This document shows, piece by piece, positions 7,961 to 16,420 of a DNA stretch of 34,954 bases. Position 1 is the first letter of the stretch; each line of letters starts with the position of its first letter. Location of the stretch: NCBI GenBank assembly GCA_021795215.1, contig JAJYPS010000017.1, forward strand, positions 1 through 34,954. The letters run 5' to 3'. This DNA comes from Actinomycetes bacterium. Lineage in GTDB: Bacteria > Actinomycetota > Acidimicrobiia > Acidimicrobiales > JAKAOS01. The notes under the pieces are model-generated. The model made no database searches and was not told the origin of the DNA. It saw nothing but the letters and a program-made list of their open reading frames with translations. The position numbers and the translations under genes are program-made.

Positions 7961-9382
7961 GTGGCACCTGCGCTTTCCCTGCGATCCCGGGCGGCCGCCA
8001 GGGCGGGGGGCTGGGCCGCCGAGGCGTCGCGGCGGCTGGGAGGTGGCGAGGGGCTGGTCATCGGCGGCCGTGTCAGCCTGGCTCTCGATCCGTCTCTGCT
8101 CGCCGGGCTGTCCCGTGACAGGGCCGTAGCGCTCGTCAGCGGGACCAACGGCAAGACCACCACCACCAGGCTGCTCGCCTCGGCGCTCATGGAGTTGGGC
8201 CCGGTCGCCCACAACTCCGGCGGTGCCAACCTGCCATCGGGCCTCGTTCCCGCGCTGGCCGGTTCGCCTGCGGGCTCACCCGCCGCTCTCGAAGTGGACG
8301 AAGGGTGGCTGGGCGCCGTTGCCGATGCGGTCTCGCCGGGATGCGTGGTCCTGCTCAACCTCTCACGGGACCAGCTGGACCGGGTTAGCGAGGTGCGGAA
8401 CGTGGCTTCCCGGTGGAGATCGGTCGTCGAGCGCCTGGGCCATGCCGTGGTGGTGGCCAATGCGGACGACCCGATGGTCGTGTGGGCTTCACGTGACGCT
8501 GCCCACGTTCGTTGGGTCGCTGGTGGCCAGTCCTGGCGGGAGGACGCGGCGGGCTGCCCCTCCTGCTCGGGAAGGATCGACTACGACAGTGAGGGCTGGC
8601 GCTGCGGTACCGGCTGCGGGCTCGAGCGACCGGCTCCTGCGGCGTGGGTGTCCGGAAGCCAGCTCGTGGTTCCGGGCAAGGGGAACCACTCCATCGAACT
8701 GGCCCTTCCCGGCCGGTTCAACCTGGCCAACGCGGCGATGGCGGCTGTCGCCGCCGCCGAGATGGGTGTGCCCCTGGAGCGGGCGACGGCAGCGATGTCC
8801 CAGGTGACCGGCGTGGACGGCCGCTACGAGGTGACGGCGGCGGGTGGTATCTCGGCTCGGCTGCTTCTCGCCAAGAACCCGGCCGGTTGGGCGGAGCTGT
8901 TCGACGTGCTCACGGAGGATGTCGCTCCCGCGGTCTTCGCCATCAACGCCAGGGTGGCCGACGGGAGAGACCCGTCGTGGCTCTGGGACGTGCCGTTCGA
9001 GAGGCTGGCCGGCCGCCTGGTCGTCGCGTCGGGCGAGCGCTGGAGGGACCTGGCTGTGAGGCTGCGGTACGCGGGTGTGGACCACGTCTGTGCCCCGGAC
9101 CCCCTTGCGTCTCTGGAGCTGGCCGCCGAGCACTACGGTACGGGCACGGGCGCAGCCGTACAAGTGGACCGCTGTGCTGATCCGGGCGTCCGTCGAGACT
9201 TCCGATCCGCGTCGGATCGAGAGGGCGAAGGACGGGCGGAGCGGGCCGTCGCCGACGACCGGGGCAGACGCATCGTGGACGTGGTCGCCAACTACACCGC
9301 CTTCCAGCGCTACCGGGCAGCCCTACGCCCCCTGCGGGACGCTCCCCGGCTTGCGGATCAGGCGCCGGTGTCCCTCAAGTGA
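7961..9382 (+). CDS. murT: Lipid II isoglutaminyl synthase, MurT subunit
   Basis: MurT is the Mur-ligase-like, ATP-using subunit of the MurT-GatD amidotransferase. The complex converts D-glutamate of the lipid II stem peptide to D-isoglutamine at the inner face of the membrane. The P-loop is SGTNGKTTTTRLL (about residue 60). The central domain carries the Cys4 ribbon specific to MurT (CPSCSGRIDYDSEGW then RCGTGCG). The C-terminal DUF1727 domain starts near LLLAKNPAGWAELFDVL and contains DGRDPSWLWDVPFERL, whose aspartate is the proposed catalytic residue. The GTG at 7961 is the start. Length is 473 residues, slightly long because of an Arg/Glu-rich insertion near the C-terminus (RIDREGEGRAERAV-like). 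The stop overlaps the gatD start by four bases (GTGA), so the two are translationally coupled. Confidence 0.95.
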   Translation: MAPALSLRSRAAARAGGWAAEASRRLGGGEGLVIGGRVSLALDPSLLAGLSRDRAVALVSGTNGKTTTTRLLASALMELGPVAHNSGGANLPSGLVPALAGSPAGSPAALEVDEGWLGAVADAVSPGCVVLLNLSRDQLDRVSEVRNVASRWRSVVERLGHAVVVANADDPMVVWASRDAAHVRWVAGGQSWREDAAGCPSCSGRIDYDSEGWRCGTGCGLERPAPAAWVSGSQLVVPGKGNHSIELALPGRFNLANAAMAAVAAAEMGVPLERATAAMSQVTGVDGRYEVTAAGGISARLLLAKNPAGWAELFDVLTEDVAPAVFAINARVADGRDPSWLWDVPFERLAGRLVVASGERWRDLAVRLRYAGVDHVCAPDPLASLELAAEHYGTGTGAAVQVDRCADPGVRRDFRSASDREGEGRAERAVADDRGRRIVDVVANYTAFQRYRAALRPLRDAPRLADQAPVSLK

Positions 9383-10167
9383 GCCGGGAATCCGCCGTCC
9401 GGATCGTGGTTGTCCACCCCGAGCTTCTCGGCACCTACGGCGACTCGGGGAACGGGCGTGTGCTTGCGACCCGGCTCCGTTGGCGTCGCATACCTTCCGA
9501 GCTGATCATGGCCCCAGCCGATCGTCCACTGCCACAGTCGGGCGACATCTACTGCCTCGGCGGTGGCGAGGACGGCCCGCAGGTGTCGTCCGCGGCGGCG
9601 CTGAACGTCGACGGCTCCCTCGTCAAGGCGGTCGACCGTGGTGCTGCCGTGCTGGCCGTATGTGCCGGGTTCCAGATAATCGGCAAGTCGTTCCCCGGAC
9701 CGGATGGCCGGGAGGTGCCCGGTGTAGGGCTGGTGGACGCGGTGACGCGGAGGGGACGGGGGCCGCGGGCGGTGGGCGAAGTGGTCAGCCGGCCGGTTCC
9801 GGGCCTGAGGCTCGTCCCGTTGAGCGGTTACGAGAACCACGCCGGAGTGACCCGTCTGGGCCCTGAGGCCTCACCTCTGGGAATGGTGCACAGGGGAGTA
9901 GGAAACGGGGGCGGCGACGGGACGGAAGGGGCGTGGCAGGACAAGGTTCTGTGCACCTATCTCCACGGTCCGGTCCTGGCTCGGAATGCCGCTCTGGCGG
10001 ACCACCTGCTGTCCTCCGTGGTCGGTCCTCTGGGCCTGCTGGACGACGCCGAGATGGAGGAGCTGCGCCGGGAGCGCATTCGCAACGGCATAAGTGGGCC
10101 CGCAACCGGCAGGGCCTGGGCGAGACACGTGTGGAGGAGACCCTCGGAGGTGATGACCAGGTTTTGA
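9379..10167 (+). CDS. gatD: Lipid II isoglutaminyl synthase, glutaminase subunit GatD
   Basis: GatD is a class I glutamine amidotransferase (CobB/CobQ-like) that releases ammonia from glutamine and passes it to MurT. The nucleophile is in AVLAVCAGFQIIGKSF and the catalytic histidine is in CTYLHGPVLARN. The N-terminus IVVVHPELLGTYGDSGN is typical of the family. Length is 262 residues. There is a Gly-rich insertion, GVGNGGGDGTEGAW, in a surface loop before the histidine motif. The GTG start overlaps the murT stop. The gene ends convergently with the PlsC-type acyltransferase, with 45 bases between them. Confidence 0.95.
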   Translation: MSRESAVRIVVVHPELLGTYGDSGNGRVLATRLRWRRIPSELIMAPADRPLPQSGDIYCLGGGEDGPQVSSAAALNVDGSLVKAVDRGAAVLAVCAGFQIIGKSFPGPDGREVPGVGLVDAVTRRGRGPRAVGEVVSRPVPGLRLVPLSGYENHAGVTRLGPEASPLGMVHRGVGNGGGDGTEGAWQDKVLCTYLHGPVLARNAALADHLLSSVVGPLGLLDDAEMEELRRERIRNGISGPATGRAWARHVWRRPSEVMTRF

Positions 10168-10212
10168 TCACCCGCCGGCAGGACTGGTTCACGGGTGCGC
10201 GCGGTCAGACGC

Positions 10213-11133
10213 TCAGACGCCGGGCCAGCGTTTCGAGTCGGACCGGGACCGGCCGTCGTTCGCAGGAAGGGCCCAGGAACGGCGCCAACCGGACCCTTCG
10301 GGACCTTGCAGAGGTGGAGTGCTGTCGGCCGAGGCGCGCAGCCTGGCCGACCACCAGTCGGTGGCACTCTCGTCGGCCAGCTGGGCCACCGCCTGCTCGA
10401 CTCGCACGGCGAACCGTCTGGCATCCTCTCCTCCTCGGGCGCGAACCGGGGCACCGAAGGTGACCACAGTCGGCGCCCGCCGCACCCGCACAGTGCCCTT
10501 GGGCAGTATTGCCCTGGTGCCGCTTATGTGGATCGGCACGACCGGCACTCCTGACTGGATCCACAGATGGGCGGCGCCCGCCCGGAACGGCTGCGCCCAT
10601 CCGTCGGGCGACCGCCCTCCCTCGGGGAAGATGATCAGGTTCCATCCCTCCGCAAGCCGTTCGGCCGCCATCTCCGACGACTGGCGATTGACTCGCTGGC
10701 GCTCCATCGGGATGGCGCCCAGGAGGCCGGCCGAGACGACCGCCTTCCACCCTCTGTCGAAGAAGTAGTCCGCCCCAGCGGCGACGATGCTGGCGTGGCG
10801 GAACCGCGGCGGCAGGACGGACAGCACCAACAGCGTGTCGAGGTGGCTGGAGTGGTTGGCTACGAAGATGGCGGGGGCCTCCAGCTCGCCCAGCCGGTCG
10901 AGCCCTCTCACTTCGGGCGAAGCCACCAGCGACGACACGGGCCTGCCCACCGCCTCCAAGAGGGCGGCCCTCACGGCCCGGGCGACGGGCGTGCGAGCCC
11001 ATGTCGTGTCGTATGCCGCTCCCAGCCCGCCTCTTGCGGCTGGCCGGGGCAGGCTCGTTGGCCACGTCGGGGCGGTCCAGGGGAACCCGGCAGGCACCTT
11101 GGACAGTGCGGCTCGGACCAGTCTCGATCTCAT
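10213..11133 (-). CDS. PlsC-family lysophospholipid/acyl-glycerol-phosphate acyltransferase
   Basis: This is a membrane-associated acyltransferase that moves a fatty acyl group from ACP or CoA to a hydroxyl acceptor. Family blocks are clear: FVANHSSHLDTLLVL carries the HX4D catalytic pair (about residue 95), GAIPMERQR is block II, LIIFPEGGRSPDG is block III, and GVPVVPIHISGTRAILPKG is block IV. The N-terminal 70 residues carry Arg and hydrophobic stretches that could bind membrane. The C-terminal 40 residues are low-complexity. It is the last gene of a leftward operon and starts three bases after the LarA-like gene ends, so its acceptor may be the product of the upstream reductase or dehydrogenase rather than ordinary lysophosphatidate. 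That link is inference. Confidence 0.9.
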   Translation of the reverse strand: MRSRLVRAALSKVPAGFPWTAPTWPTSLPRPAARGGLGAAYDTTWARTPVARAVRAALLEAVGRPVSSLVASPEVRGLDRLGELEAPAIFVANHSSHLDTLLVLSVLPPRFRHASIVAAGADYFFDRGWKAVVSAGLLGAIPMERQRVNRQSSEMAAERLAEGWNLIIFPEGGRSPDGWAQPFRAGAAHLWIQSGVPVVPIHISGTRAILPKGTVRVRRAPTVVTFGAPVRARGGEDARRFAVRVEQAVAQLADESATDWWSARLRASADSTPPLQGPEGSGWRRSWALPANDGRSRSDSKRWPGV

Positions 11134-11136
11134 CCC

Positions 11137-12747
11137 CTAGCGGACGTCGGCCATCAGCAGCGGGGGCGTGTGGAGGTGGGTCAGGGTCGGGTCCCGCCCC
11201 ACCACGTCCGAGGCGATCTCCAGCGCGTCCTGCATCGTCGACGCCGAGCGGAAACCGAGCCGACGGACCGCCCTGCGTTCCCCCCCCACCACGATCACCG
11301 CTCCCAGGTGATCCAAGGCGTGGGCAGTCCAGTACCACATGTAGAACGGGTGCACTCCGTGGTAGGCGTTCCCGGTCCGGTAGAGGTGTATGTACCACGG
11401 GTCGGTGGCGAAGGACTCCTCGAACTTGGCCTCCATCTCGGCCGGATCCGTGGTCTCGGTCAGAACCCTCTCGAAGAAGTCGATGTAGCTCGGGTGGTGA
11501 ACCGGATCGAACGCCCACGGCGTCGGGTGGGACATGATCACCACGCCGCCCTGTCGCACCAGCGGCTTGCCGATGTAGCTGTTGAAGAAGTAGCCCAGGC
11601 CCAGGCAGGCCACCAGGACGGGGTTCATGATCGAGTTCACGTTGTAAGGCCCGAGGTAGGTGAGCCCCATCGTGAGGATGTCCGCCTGGCCCTCCACCAC
11701 CACACGCTGTTGGTTCAGCACCACGTCGATCGTGCGGTCGTGCACCGCCTCCACCTCGCCCGCCTGCACGCTCGTCAGCCGGTAGGGGGAGCGGGTCCTC
11801 TGCATCATCGTCTGGGCCAGGCGGGGGGGCAGCCGGTCCAACGCCGTCTTCGCCCCGAGGAACGTCGCCCTGTCCCGTGCTTTCCACTCCCACTCCCGCC
11901 GGTTCAGGAACCCGTAGGCGTCGGGGAAGCTGCGGCCGTCCAGCGTCGTCTCGATCTGGAAGATCTTCACACCGGCGTCCCGGATCAGACGTCCCATCCT
12001 CCAGTTGGAAGAGTGCAGCTCGGAGCTGGCAGGGTCCATGAAGGAGCGGGAATGGACCATGGTGTGGGTGTTGTGGTGATGGCGCAGACTGCGATAGCTG
12101 GCCAGCCCCGTCGCAACGCTCTTGTGGCCGCCGTCCATCGACACCAGGTTGATGTTGACGTACACCAACAGGTCCGACGTGGCGGCCCGCTTGTTCAGCT
12201 CCACGTCCTCGCCCCGGTCGGTCTGGCCGAGATGGATCAAGTTGTCGTGGTCCTCGGCGTCGTGCTGGGTGAGCCGTCCGGTGGGTGCGAACGCGTCGTA
12301 GATACGGTCTCCCAGGACGTGGCGCAGCTCGGCCTCGGTCAGCCTCCGGTGCAGCGCCAGAGCTGCCACCAGCACGACGTCGTCCACCCCGGCTCGGGCC
12401 GCCTCGTCCAGCACCGCCTCGATCACCTGCTGGCGCACGTCGGGCGCCTGCATGGGAGGCAGCGGCAGGGAGACGTCGTCGAACGCGATGGTCAGCCGCA
12501 TCCCGGCCCGCAGCAGCGCCGACAGGGGCTTGGAGTCGCCCAGCGGGTTCTCGAGCGCCTCGCGGATCGCTGCGGTGGGGTCAGAGAGGGGCACGGCCGG
12601 CTCTGGCGGGTAGACCACCCTGGAACCCACCGGCAGCCTCTCCATGCGGAAACCGTCGCCGTGCCAGAACATGGTCGGAGGAGTGGAACGGTCCACCTCC
12701 AGAACAAGGCCAGGTCTTCCAACCGTCCCCGATCTTCCTGCAGTCAT
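11137..12747 (-). CDS. LarA-like (DUF2088) protein, nickel-pincer racemase family
   Basis: LarA proteins are racemases or epimerases of 2-hydroxyacids that use a nickel-pincer nucleotide covalently held on a lysine. The ATG at 12747 (MTAGRSGTVGRPGLVLEVD) follows a GGGAGG ribosome site; the 118-codon upstream extension in the ORF track is rejected. Against the Lactobacillus plantarum LarA motifs as I remember them, the DUF2088 region aligns: IAFDDVSLPLPPM for SDHTRPVP, AALALHRRLTEAEL for ATGFHRPSTHEEL (histidine kept), and DGGHKSVATGLASYRSLRHHHN for the segment with the pincer-binding lysine and a later histidine. The histidine normally before this segment is not conserved (VNINLVSMD). The 536-residue length exceeds the usual 420 or so. 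The C-terminal half has a hydrophobic stretch, PVLVACLGLGYFFNSYIG. Cofactor genes larB, larC and larE are not in the window. Substrate is unknown. Confidence 0.8.
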   Translation of the reverse strand: MTAGRSGTVGRPGLVLEVDRSTPPTMFWHGDGFRMERLPVGSRVVYPPEPAVPLSDPTAAIREALENPLGDSKPLSALLRAGMRLTIAFDDVSLPLPPMQAPDVRQQVIEAVLDEAARAGVDDVVLVAALALHRRLTEAELRHVLGDRIYDAFAPTGRLTQHDAEDHDNLIHLGQTDRGEDVELNKRAATSDLLVYVNINLVSMDGGHKSVATGLASYRSLRHHHNTHTMVHSRSFMDPASSELHSSNWRMGRLIRDAGVKIFQIETTLDGRSFPDAYGFLNRREWEWKARDRATFLGAKTALDRLPPRLAQTMMQRTRSPYRLTSVQAGEVEAVHDRTIDVVLNQQRVVVEGQADILTMGLTYLGPYNVNSIMNPVLVACLGLGYFFNSYIGKPLVRQGGVVIMSHPTPWAFDPVHHPSYIDFFERVLTETTDPAEMEAKFEESFATDPWYIHLYRTGNAYHGVHPFYMWYWTAHALDHLGAVIVVGGERRAVRRLGFRSASTMQDALEIASDVVGRDPTLTHLHTPPLLMADVR

Positions 12748-12749
12748 GG

Positions 12750-14042
12750 TCAGGCCTCCCTTGCTCGGCTCTGTGCCGAGCGGCTCTGGCGTCCCGATGG
12801 CGGCGTCCGCCTCGCACCGGGCTCGAAAACGATCTTCACTGCACCCCGCCGGCCTGCCGACGAGGCATGCGCCAGTGCCTCCTCGTGGCGGTCCAGGGGA
12901 TAGCTGGCAGACACCAGCCGGCCCAGTCCGGCGGCGGCCACCAGCTCGAATGCCATGTCGAAGCTCGACCGGCGGCCATCGCCGGAGCCGCCATCGCCCG
13001 AGCCGACCCCGCCGGGGCGGCCATCGCCCGAGCGGGCGCCACGGGTTCGGTCCTCGAGGCCGTACGCGTAGGCGCCGGCTAGCTTCACTTCCCGCTGCCA
13101 AAGGGGCGTCAAGTCGACCCTTGCAGGTGATGGCATCCCAGCAAGGACGATGGTGCCCCGGGGCCGCACCACCGCCAGGCTCTCATGAAGTGACTGCGCA
13201 CTACCGACGCAGTCGTACACCACGTCGGCACCGCCGGTCAATCGACCCCCGACCGTCATCGTGCGGGTCACGCGACGGACCGCCGCCACGGTGCCCTCCG
13301 AACCGACCGTCACGTCGGCACCCAGATGCACCGCCAGCTTCTGCTGGTGTGTGTGGCGGGCCGACACGACCAGCGACGCAGGCCGCACGAAGCGGTGAAG
13401 GGCCGCCGTCACGGCGAGGCCGACCGTTCCGGCGCCGACGACGGCCACCGTCGCGGCCTCCGCCTCCGGTGCAGCAAGAGCCGCATGGACCCCGCACGCG
13501 ACCGGTTCCGCCAGCACCGCCTCGGTGTCGCTCAGCTCGTCCGGCACCCGGTGGAGCTGGCTTTCGTGCGCCACGAGTGCACCGGCCCAACCGCCGCCGG
13601 TGTCGCAGCAGAAGCCCGTCTGCAGCCCCGGCGACAGCGCTCCCAGGGAGATGCTCTCGCAGTTGCCGACCCGTCCCGAGGCACACGCTGCGCAGGGCGG
13701 GTCGATCCCCCTGCTGGCACAGCTCAGCACCGCCTCCAGCACCACTCTGTCCGAAGGATCGGAGTCCACGTGTCCCACCACTTCGTGCCCGGGCACGAAT
13801 GGGAAGCTGACGATCGGCTCGAACCAGCGAGAGCTGCGGCCCTCCACGGTCGCCAGGTCCGAACCGCAGATTCCGGACAGGATCGTACGCACCAGGTGCC
13901 AGCCCGGCCCCGGTGGCCGCGGAGCGTCCACGTCGGCCAAGCGGACCGGTGAAACCGCCCCGCCCGGACCCATGCCGAGCGTCGATCTCAGCCGAGCCGC
14001 GGCGAACCTCGGCAGCGACCGCTCCACTACGAGCGCCTTCAT
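12750..14042 (-). CDS. Zinc-dependent alcohol dehydrogenase (MDR superfamily)
   Basis: This is a soluble medium-chain dehydrogenase that interconverts an alcohol and an aldehyde or ketone with NAD(P). Catalytic zinc ligands are Cys in SGICGSDLAT and the His-Glu pair in FVPGHEVVGH. The structural-zinc lobe is the cysteine cluster CASRGIDPPCAACASGRVGNC. The Rossmann motif is VAVVGAGTVGLAVTAAL (about residue 200). A Gly/Asp/Arg insertion, RGARSGDGRPGGVGSGDGG and onward, sits near residue 340 and is encoded by a 15-bp tandem repeat. The ATG at 14042 overlaps the stop of the reductase-phosphatase fusion (ATGA), and the stop is two bases before the LarA-like start. It is therefore the second gene of a four-gene operon and may act on the alcohol or aldehyde made by the first. 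Confidence 0.9.
   Translation of the reverse strand: MKALVVERSLPRFAAARLRSTLGMGPGGAVSPVRLADVDAPRPPGPGWHLVRTILSGICGSDLATVEGRSSRWFEPIVSFPFVPGHEVVGHVDSDPSDRVVLEAVLSCASRGIDPPCAACASGRVGNCESISLGALSPGLQTGFCCDTGGGWAGALVAHESQLHRVPDELSDTEAVLAEPVACGVHAALAAPEAEAATVAVVGAGTVGLAVTAALHRFVRPASLVVSARHTHQQKLAVHLGADVTVGSEGTVAAVRRVTRTMTVGGRLTGGADVVYDCVGSAQSLHESLAVVRPRGTIVLAGMPSPARVDLTPLWQREVKLAGAYAYGLEDRTRGARSGDGRPGGVGSGDGGSGDGRRSSFDMAFELVAAAGLGRLVSASYPLDRHEEALAHASSAGRRGAVKIVFEPGARRTPPSGRQSRSAQSRAREA
12973..13032. repeat. 15-bp tandem repeat, four units, inside the dehydrogenase gene
   Basis: The units are CGGCCATCGCCGGAG, CCGCCATCGCCCGAG, a diverged third and CGGCCATCGCCCGAG. They encode SGDGR-like pentapeptides on the minus strand. 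The period keeps the reading frame. Confidence 0.85.
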
Positions 14043-16420
14043 CGGCCCCTTCCGGCCATCGGCCTCGCCCCGCCCCGGATCCGAGGGCCCATCGGCAGCA
14101 GCGTCGGTCGAGCGCCCGGAGCCCTGTTCCAGTGCTCGAGGTGCCAGCCCCGCTTCCTCGCCACCGCGGCCAGCTTCGTTTCCGGGTTGACCGCCACGGG
14201 GTAACCGACCGCCTCCAGCATCGGCAAGTCCGACGTGGAGTCTGCGTAGGCGACTGCCTGTCCCAGGTCCAGGCCGTGTCGTGCCGCGTACTCCGCGATG
14301 ACCAGGGCCCTCGCCTCTCCCGTCGGTGGTACGGCCACCATCTCTCCCGTCAGCCTGCCGTTCCTCTCACCCAGCTTCGCACACACCACCTCGTCGAACA
14401 GCGGCCGGATCGGCTCTATGACCAGATCCAACGCGCCGGTGATGAGCAGCGTCCTGTGCCCCAGTCGACGGTGCTCCCGGACCCGGGCCAGCCCGGACGG
14501 GAACGCCTTGGTCATCAGCAGCGTGTTGAACAGCTCCCAGGCATCCTCCCGCAAGCGGGAGACCGGCGCCCCTTCGTAACGGCGGTAGAAGAAGCGCAGG
14601 AAGTCGCCCCTGTCCCTGCGGTCCAGGGCCAGCAGCGACGGTGCCTCCACCATCAGCCGGGCAGCCAGCTTCGCACGCGCCAGGTCCGGAAGGTGCCGGG
14701 TGGCAAGCCAGGCGTACGAATCGACCACGTTCGACGAGATCAGGGTGTTCTCCAGGTCGAACGCCGCCAGGTGCCTCTCCGGCGCCAGCACTGCGCTGCG
14801 GCCCCTCTCGCTCCGCTGCGACCTTCCCTTCCGGGACGGGGCTGTGCGCACCCGGGCGTGGGTCACGATGGACGGAAGGTGCACTTCTCTCACGTAACGA
14901 GACCAGTCGATCACCGAAGGGTCGAAGCAGAACAGCCGGCGATCGTCCTCGCTCAGGGTCTCCCACAACGACGTCAGGTGCTGCACCTGGAAGACCGTCT
15001 CGCACTCGGCGTAGGACCCGTAGAGCTCGACGTAGGACAGAGCCCGTTCGGCCTGCCCCCGACGCTCCTCCAGCTTGCCTGCAACCTCGGCGCGCCTGCC
15101 CCGTACCGGCAGAGCGGACAGCGCCCGCTCGGTGCCCTTCAGCACCTTGGTCGCCCTGGTCAGCTGTCGCTGCACCCGGCCCCGCCCGGGGAAGGACCAC
15201 TCCGGCACGACGATCGGCTGGCCGTGGGAGTCGTAGATGGGGTGCTCGGTGAACCAGCCCTGAACCAGGTCCACCAGCTGCCCGTACCGCAGGGGGTTGC
15301 GGGACCCCGACGCCACCTGGTAGAAGTCCGGCCCGTCCGCCGGCGGACCGGCGGCGGCCACCGCCAGCACCGCTGCGACCACCATGTCGACGGGAATCAC
15401 GTCGATGATCCCCTCCGGCAGTCCGGGGAACTCCCGAAGCAGGCCGCGGGCGTAGGAGATGATGACCGGTTCCGCCATCCGGAACCCTCTGATCCAGCCG
15501 GGCTTCGGCTCGGCCAGCGCCGACTCGATGATCGACGGTCGGACGATGCTGAGCGGCACCTCGCCCCGCTCCGCCACCAGCGCCCGCTCCGCCATCGCCT
15601 TCGTGAAGGCGTACGCGTCCGGCCAGCCGAGCATCCTCGCCCGCGCACGGCCGGCCTCCACCAGTTCGTTGCGGACCCATTCCCCTCTCTGGCGCTCGGC
15701 TCGGGCGGCCAGCAGGGGCGTCCCCGCCGCGCCCAGCTCCGAGGCCGCCTCCCGACGGAACCGGTCCAGCATCTTCGGTCGGCGGCTCTCGGCCTCCGTG
15801 TCCCCCCGAAGGCGATGTGCCGACGCCACCTCCGCTCGCCAGTCGGCCTCGCTGGCGAACGGCGTGTCCTCGAGGCTCGCTTCCGGCGCAGTGCCCCGGC
15901 GGGACCCCGCCACGTACGCCGTCGACACCGCAACCAGGTGCCCCGGGCTGCTGCCCCCGGCCATCGCCCTCGCTACCCGGAGCGGACCGAGCAGGTTCAC
16001 CTCCACGGCGGCGTCCAGTGGAGCGTCGAAGCTCACCGTGGCTGCCGAGTGCACCACCACGTCGGCCGAGGCCAACGCCTCCCTGGCCTGCTGGTCGAGC
16101 CCCACCCCATCCACCGTCACGTCCCCTGCCACAGGATGCACCCGGCGTGCCACCTCGTCGTCGAACCGGTCCCCGAGCTGATCCCGCAGTCGGTCGAAGC
16201 AGTCATTGCGCACGACGTCCCGAGCGAAGCGCGCCTCCGCTCCTCCTCTGCGGCCCGGTCTCACCACCGGTATCACCTCGCATCCCGGCACAGACCGCAG
16301 CAGCCGCTCCACCAGAGCCGTTCCCACGAAGCCCGTCGCGCCGGTGACCGCTATCCGCTTTCCCGACAGCGATTCGGGGATCGTCGGGGCTTCGGAGATC
16401 GCAGGGACCTCGGGCATCAT
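14039..16420 (-). CDS. Fatty acyl-CoA reductase fused to HAD-IB phosphatase
   Basis: The N-terminal part (about residues 15-340) is an extended short-chain dehydrogenase of the fatty acyl-CoA reductase type: GATGFVGTALVERLL binds NAD(P), VVHSAATVSFDAPL is the following strand, and YAFTKAMAE supplies the Tyr-x3-Lys pair. A FAR C-terminal region follows (LTSLWETLSEDDRRLFCFD, IDWSRYVREVHLP). The last 230 residues form a SerB-like HAD-IB phosphatase: motif I FDLENTLI, motif II LLITGALDLVI, motif IV YADSTSDLPMLEAVG. Motif I has Glu in place of the second Asp. The likely product is a fatty aldehyde or alcohol, with a phosphate removed somewhere in the pathway; no specific substrate is implied. The start is MM at 16420/16417, lying within an 18-bp repeat array, so it is uncertain. 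The gene overlaps the next one by four bases. Confidence 0.88.
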   Translation of the reverse strand: MMPEVPAISEAPTIPESLSGKRIAVTGATGFVGTALVERLLRSVPGCEVIPVVRPGRRGGAEARFARDVVRNDCFDRLRDQLGDRFDDEVARRVHPVAGDVTVDGVGLDQQAREALASADVVVHSAATVSFDAPLDAAVEVNLLGPLRVARAMAGGSSPGHLVAVSTAYVAGSRRGTAPEASLEDTPFASEADWRAEVASAHRLRGDTEAESRRPKMLDRFRREAASELGAAGTPLLAARAERQRGEWVRNELVEAGRARARMLGWPDAYAFTKAMAERALVAERGEVPLSIVRPSIIESALAEPKPGWIRGFRMAEPVIISYARGLLREFPGLPEGIIDVIPVDMVVAAVLAVAAAGPPADGPDFYQVASGSRNPLRYGQLVDLVQGWFTEHPIYDSHGQPIVVPEWSFPGRGRVQRQLTRATKVLKGTERALSALPVRGRRAEVAGKLEERRGQAERALSYVELYGSYAECETVFQVQHLTSLWETLSEDDRRLFCFDPSVIDWSRYVREVHLPSIVTHARVRTAPSRKGRSQRSERGRSAVLAPERHLAAFDLENTLISSNVVDSYAWLATRHLPDLARAKLAARLMVEAPSLLALDRRDRGDFLRFFYRRYEGAPVSRLREDAWELFNTLLMTKAFPSGLARVREHRRLGHRTLLITGALDLVIEPIRPLFDEVVCAKLGERNGRLTGEMVAVPPTGEARALVIAEYAARHGLDLGQAVAYADSTSDLPMLEAVGYPVAVNPETKLAAVARKRGWHLEHWNRAPGARPTLLPMGPRIRGGARPMAGRGR

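Noticed and set aside
10168-10212. Bidirectional terminator between gatD and the acyltransferase
   Set aside because: CACCCG and CGGGTG can pair over a long loop, but the stem is only six bases and no T-run follows.
10567-12903. 778-residue plus-strand ORF
   Set aside because: Antisense to the LarA-like and acyltransferase genes, His/Gln/Val-rich and without motifs.
12748-13101. 118-codon N-terminal extension of the LarA-like ORF
   Set aside because: It overlaps the dehydrogenase gene, is Arg/Gly-rich, and the ATG at 12747 has a good ribosome site.
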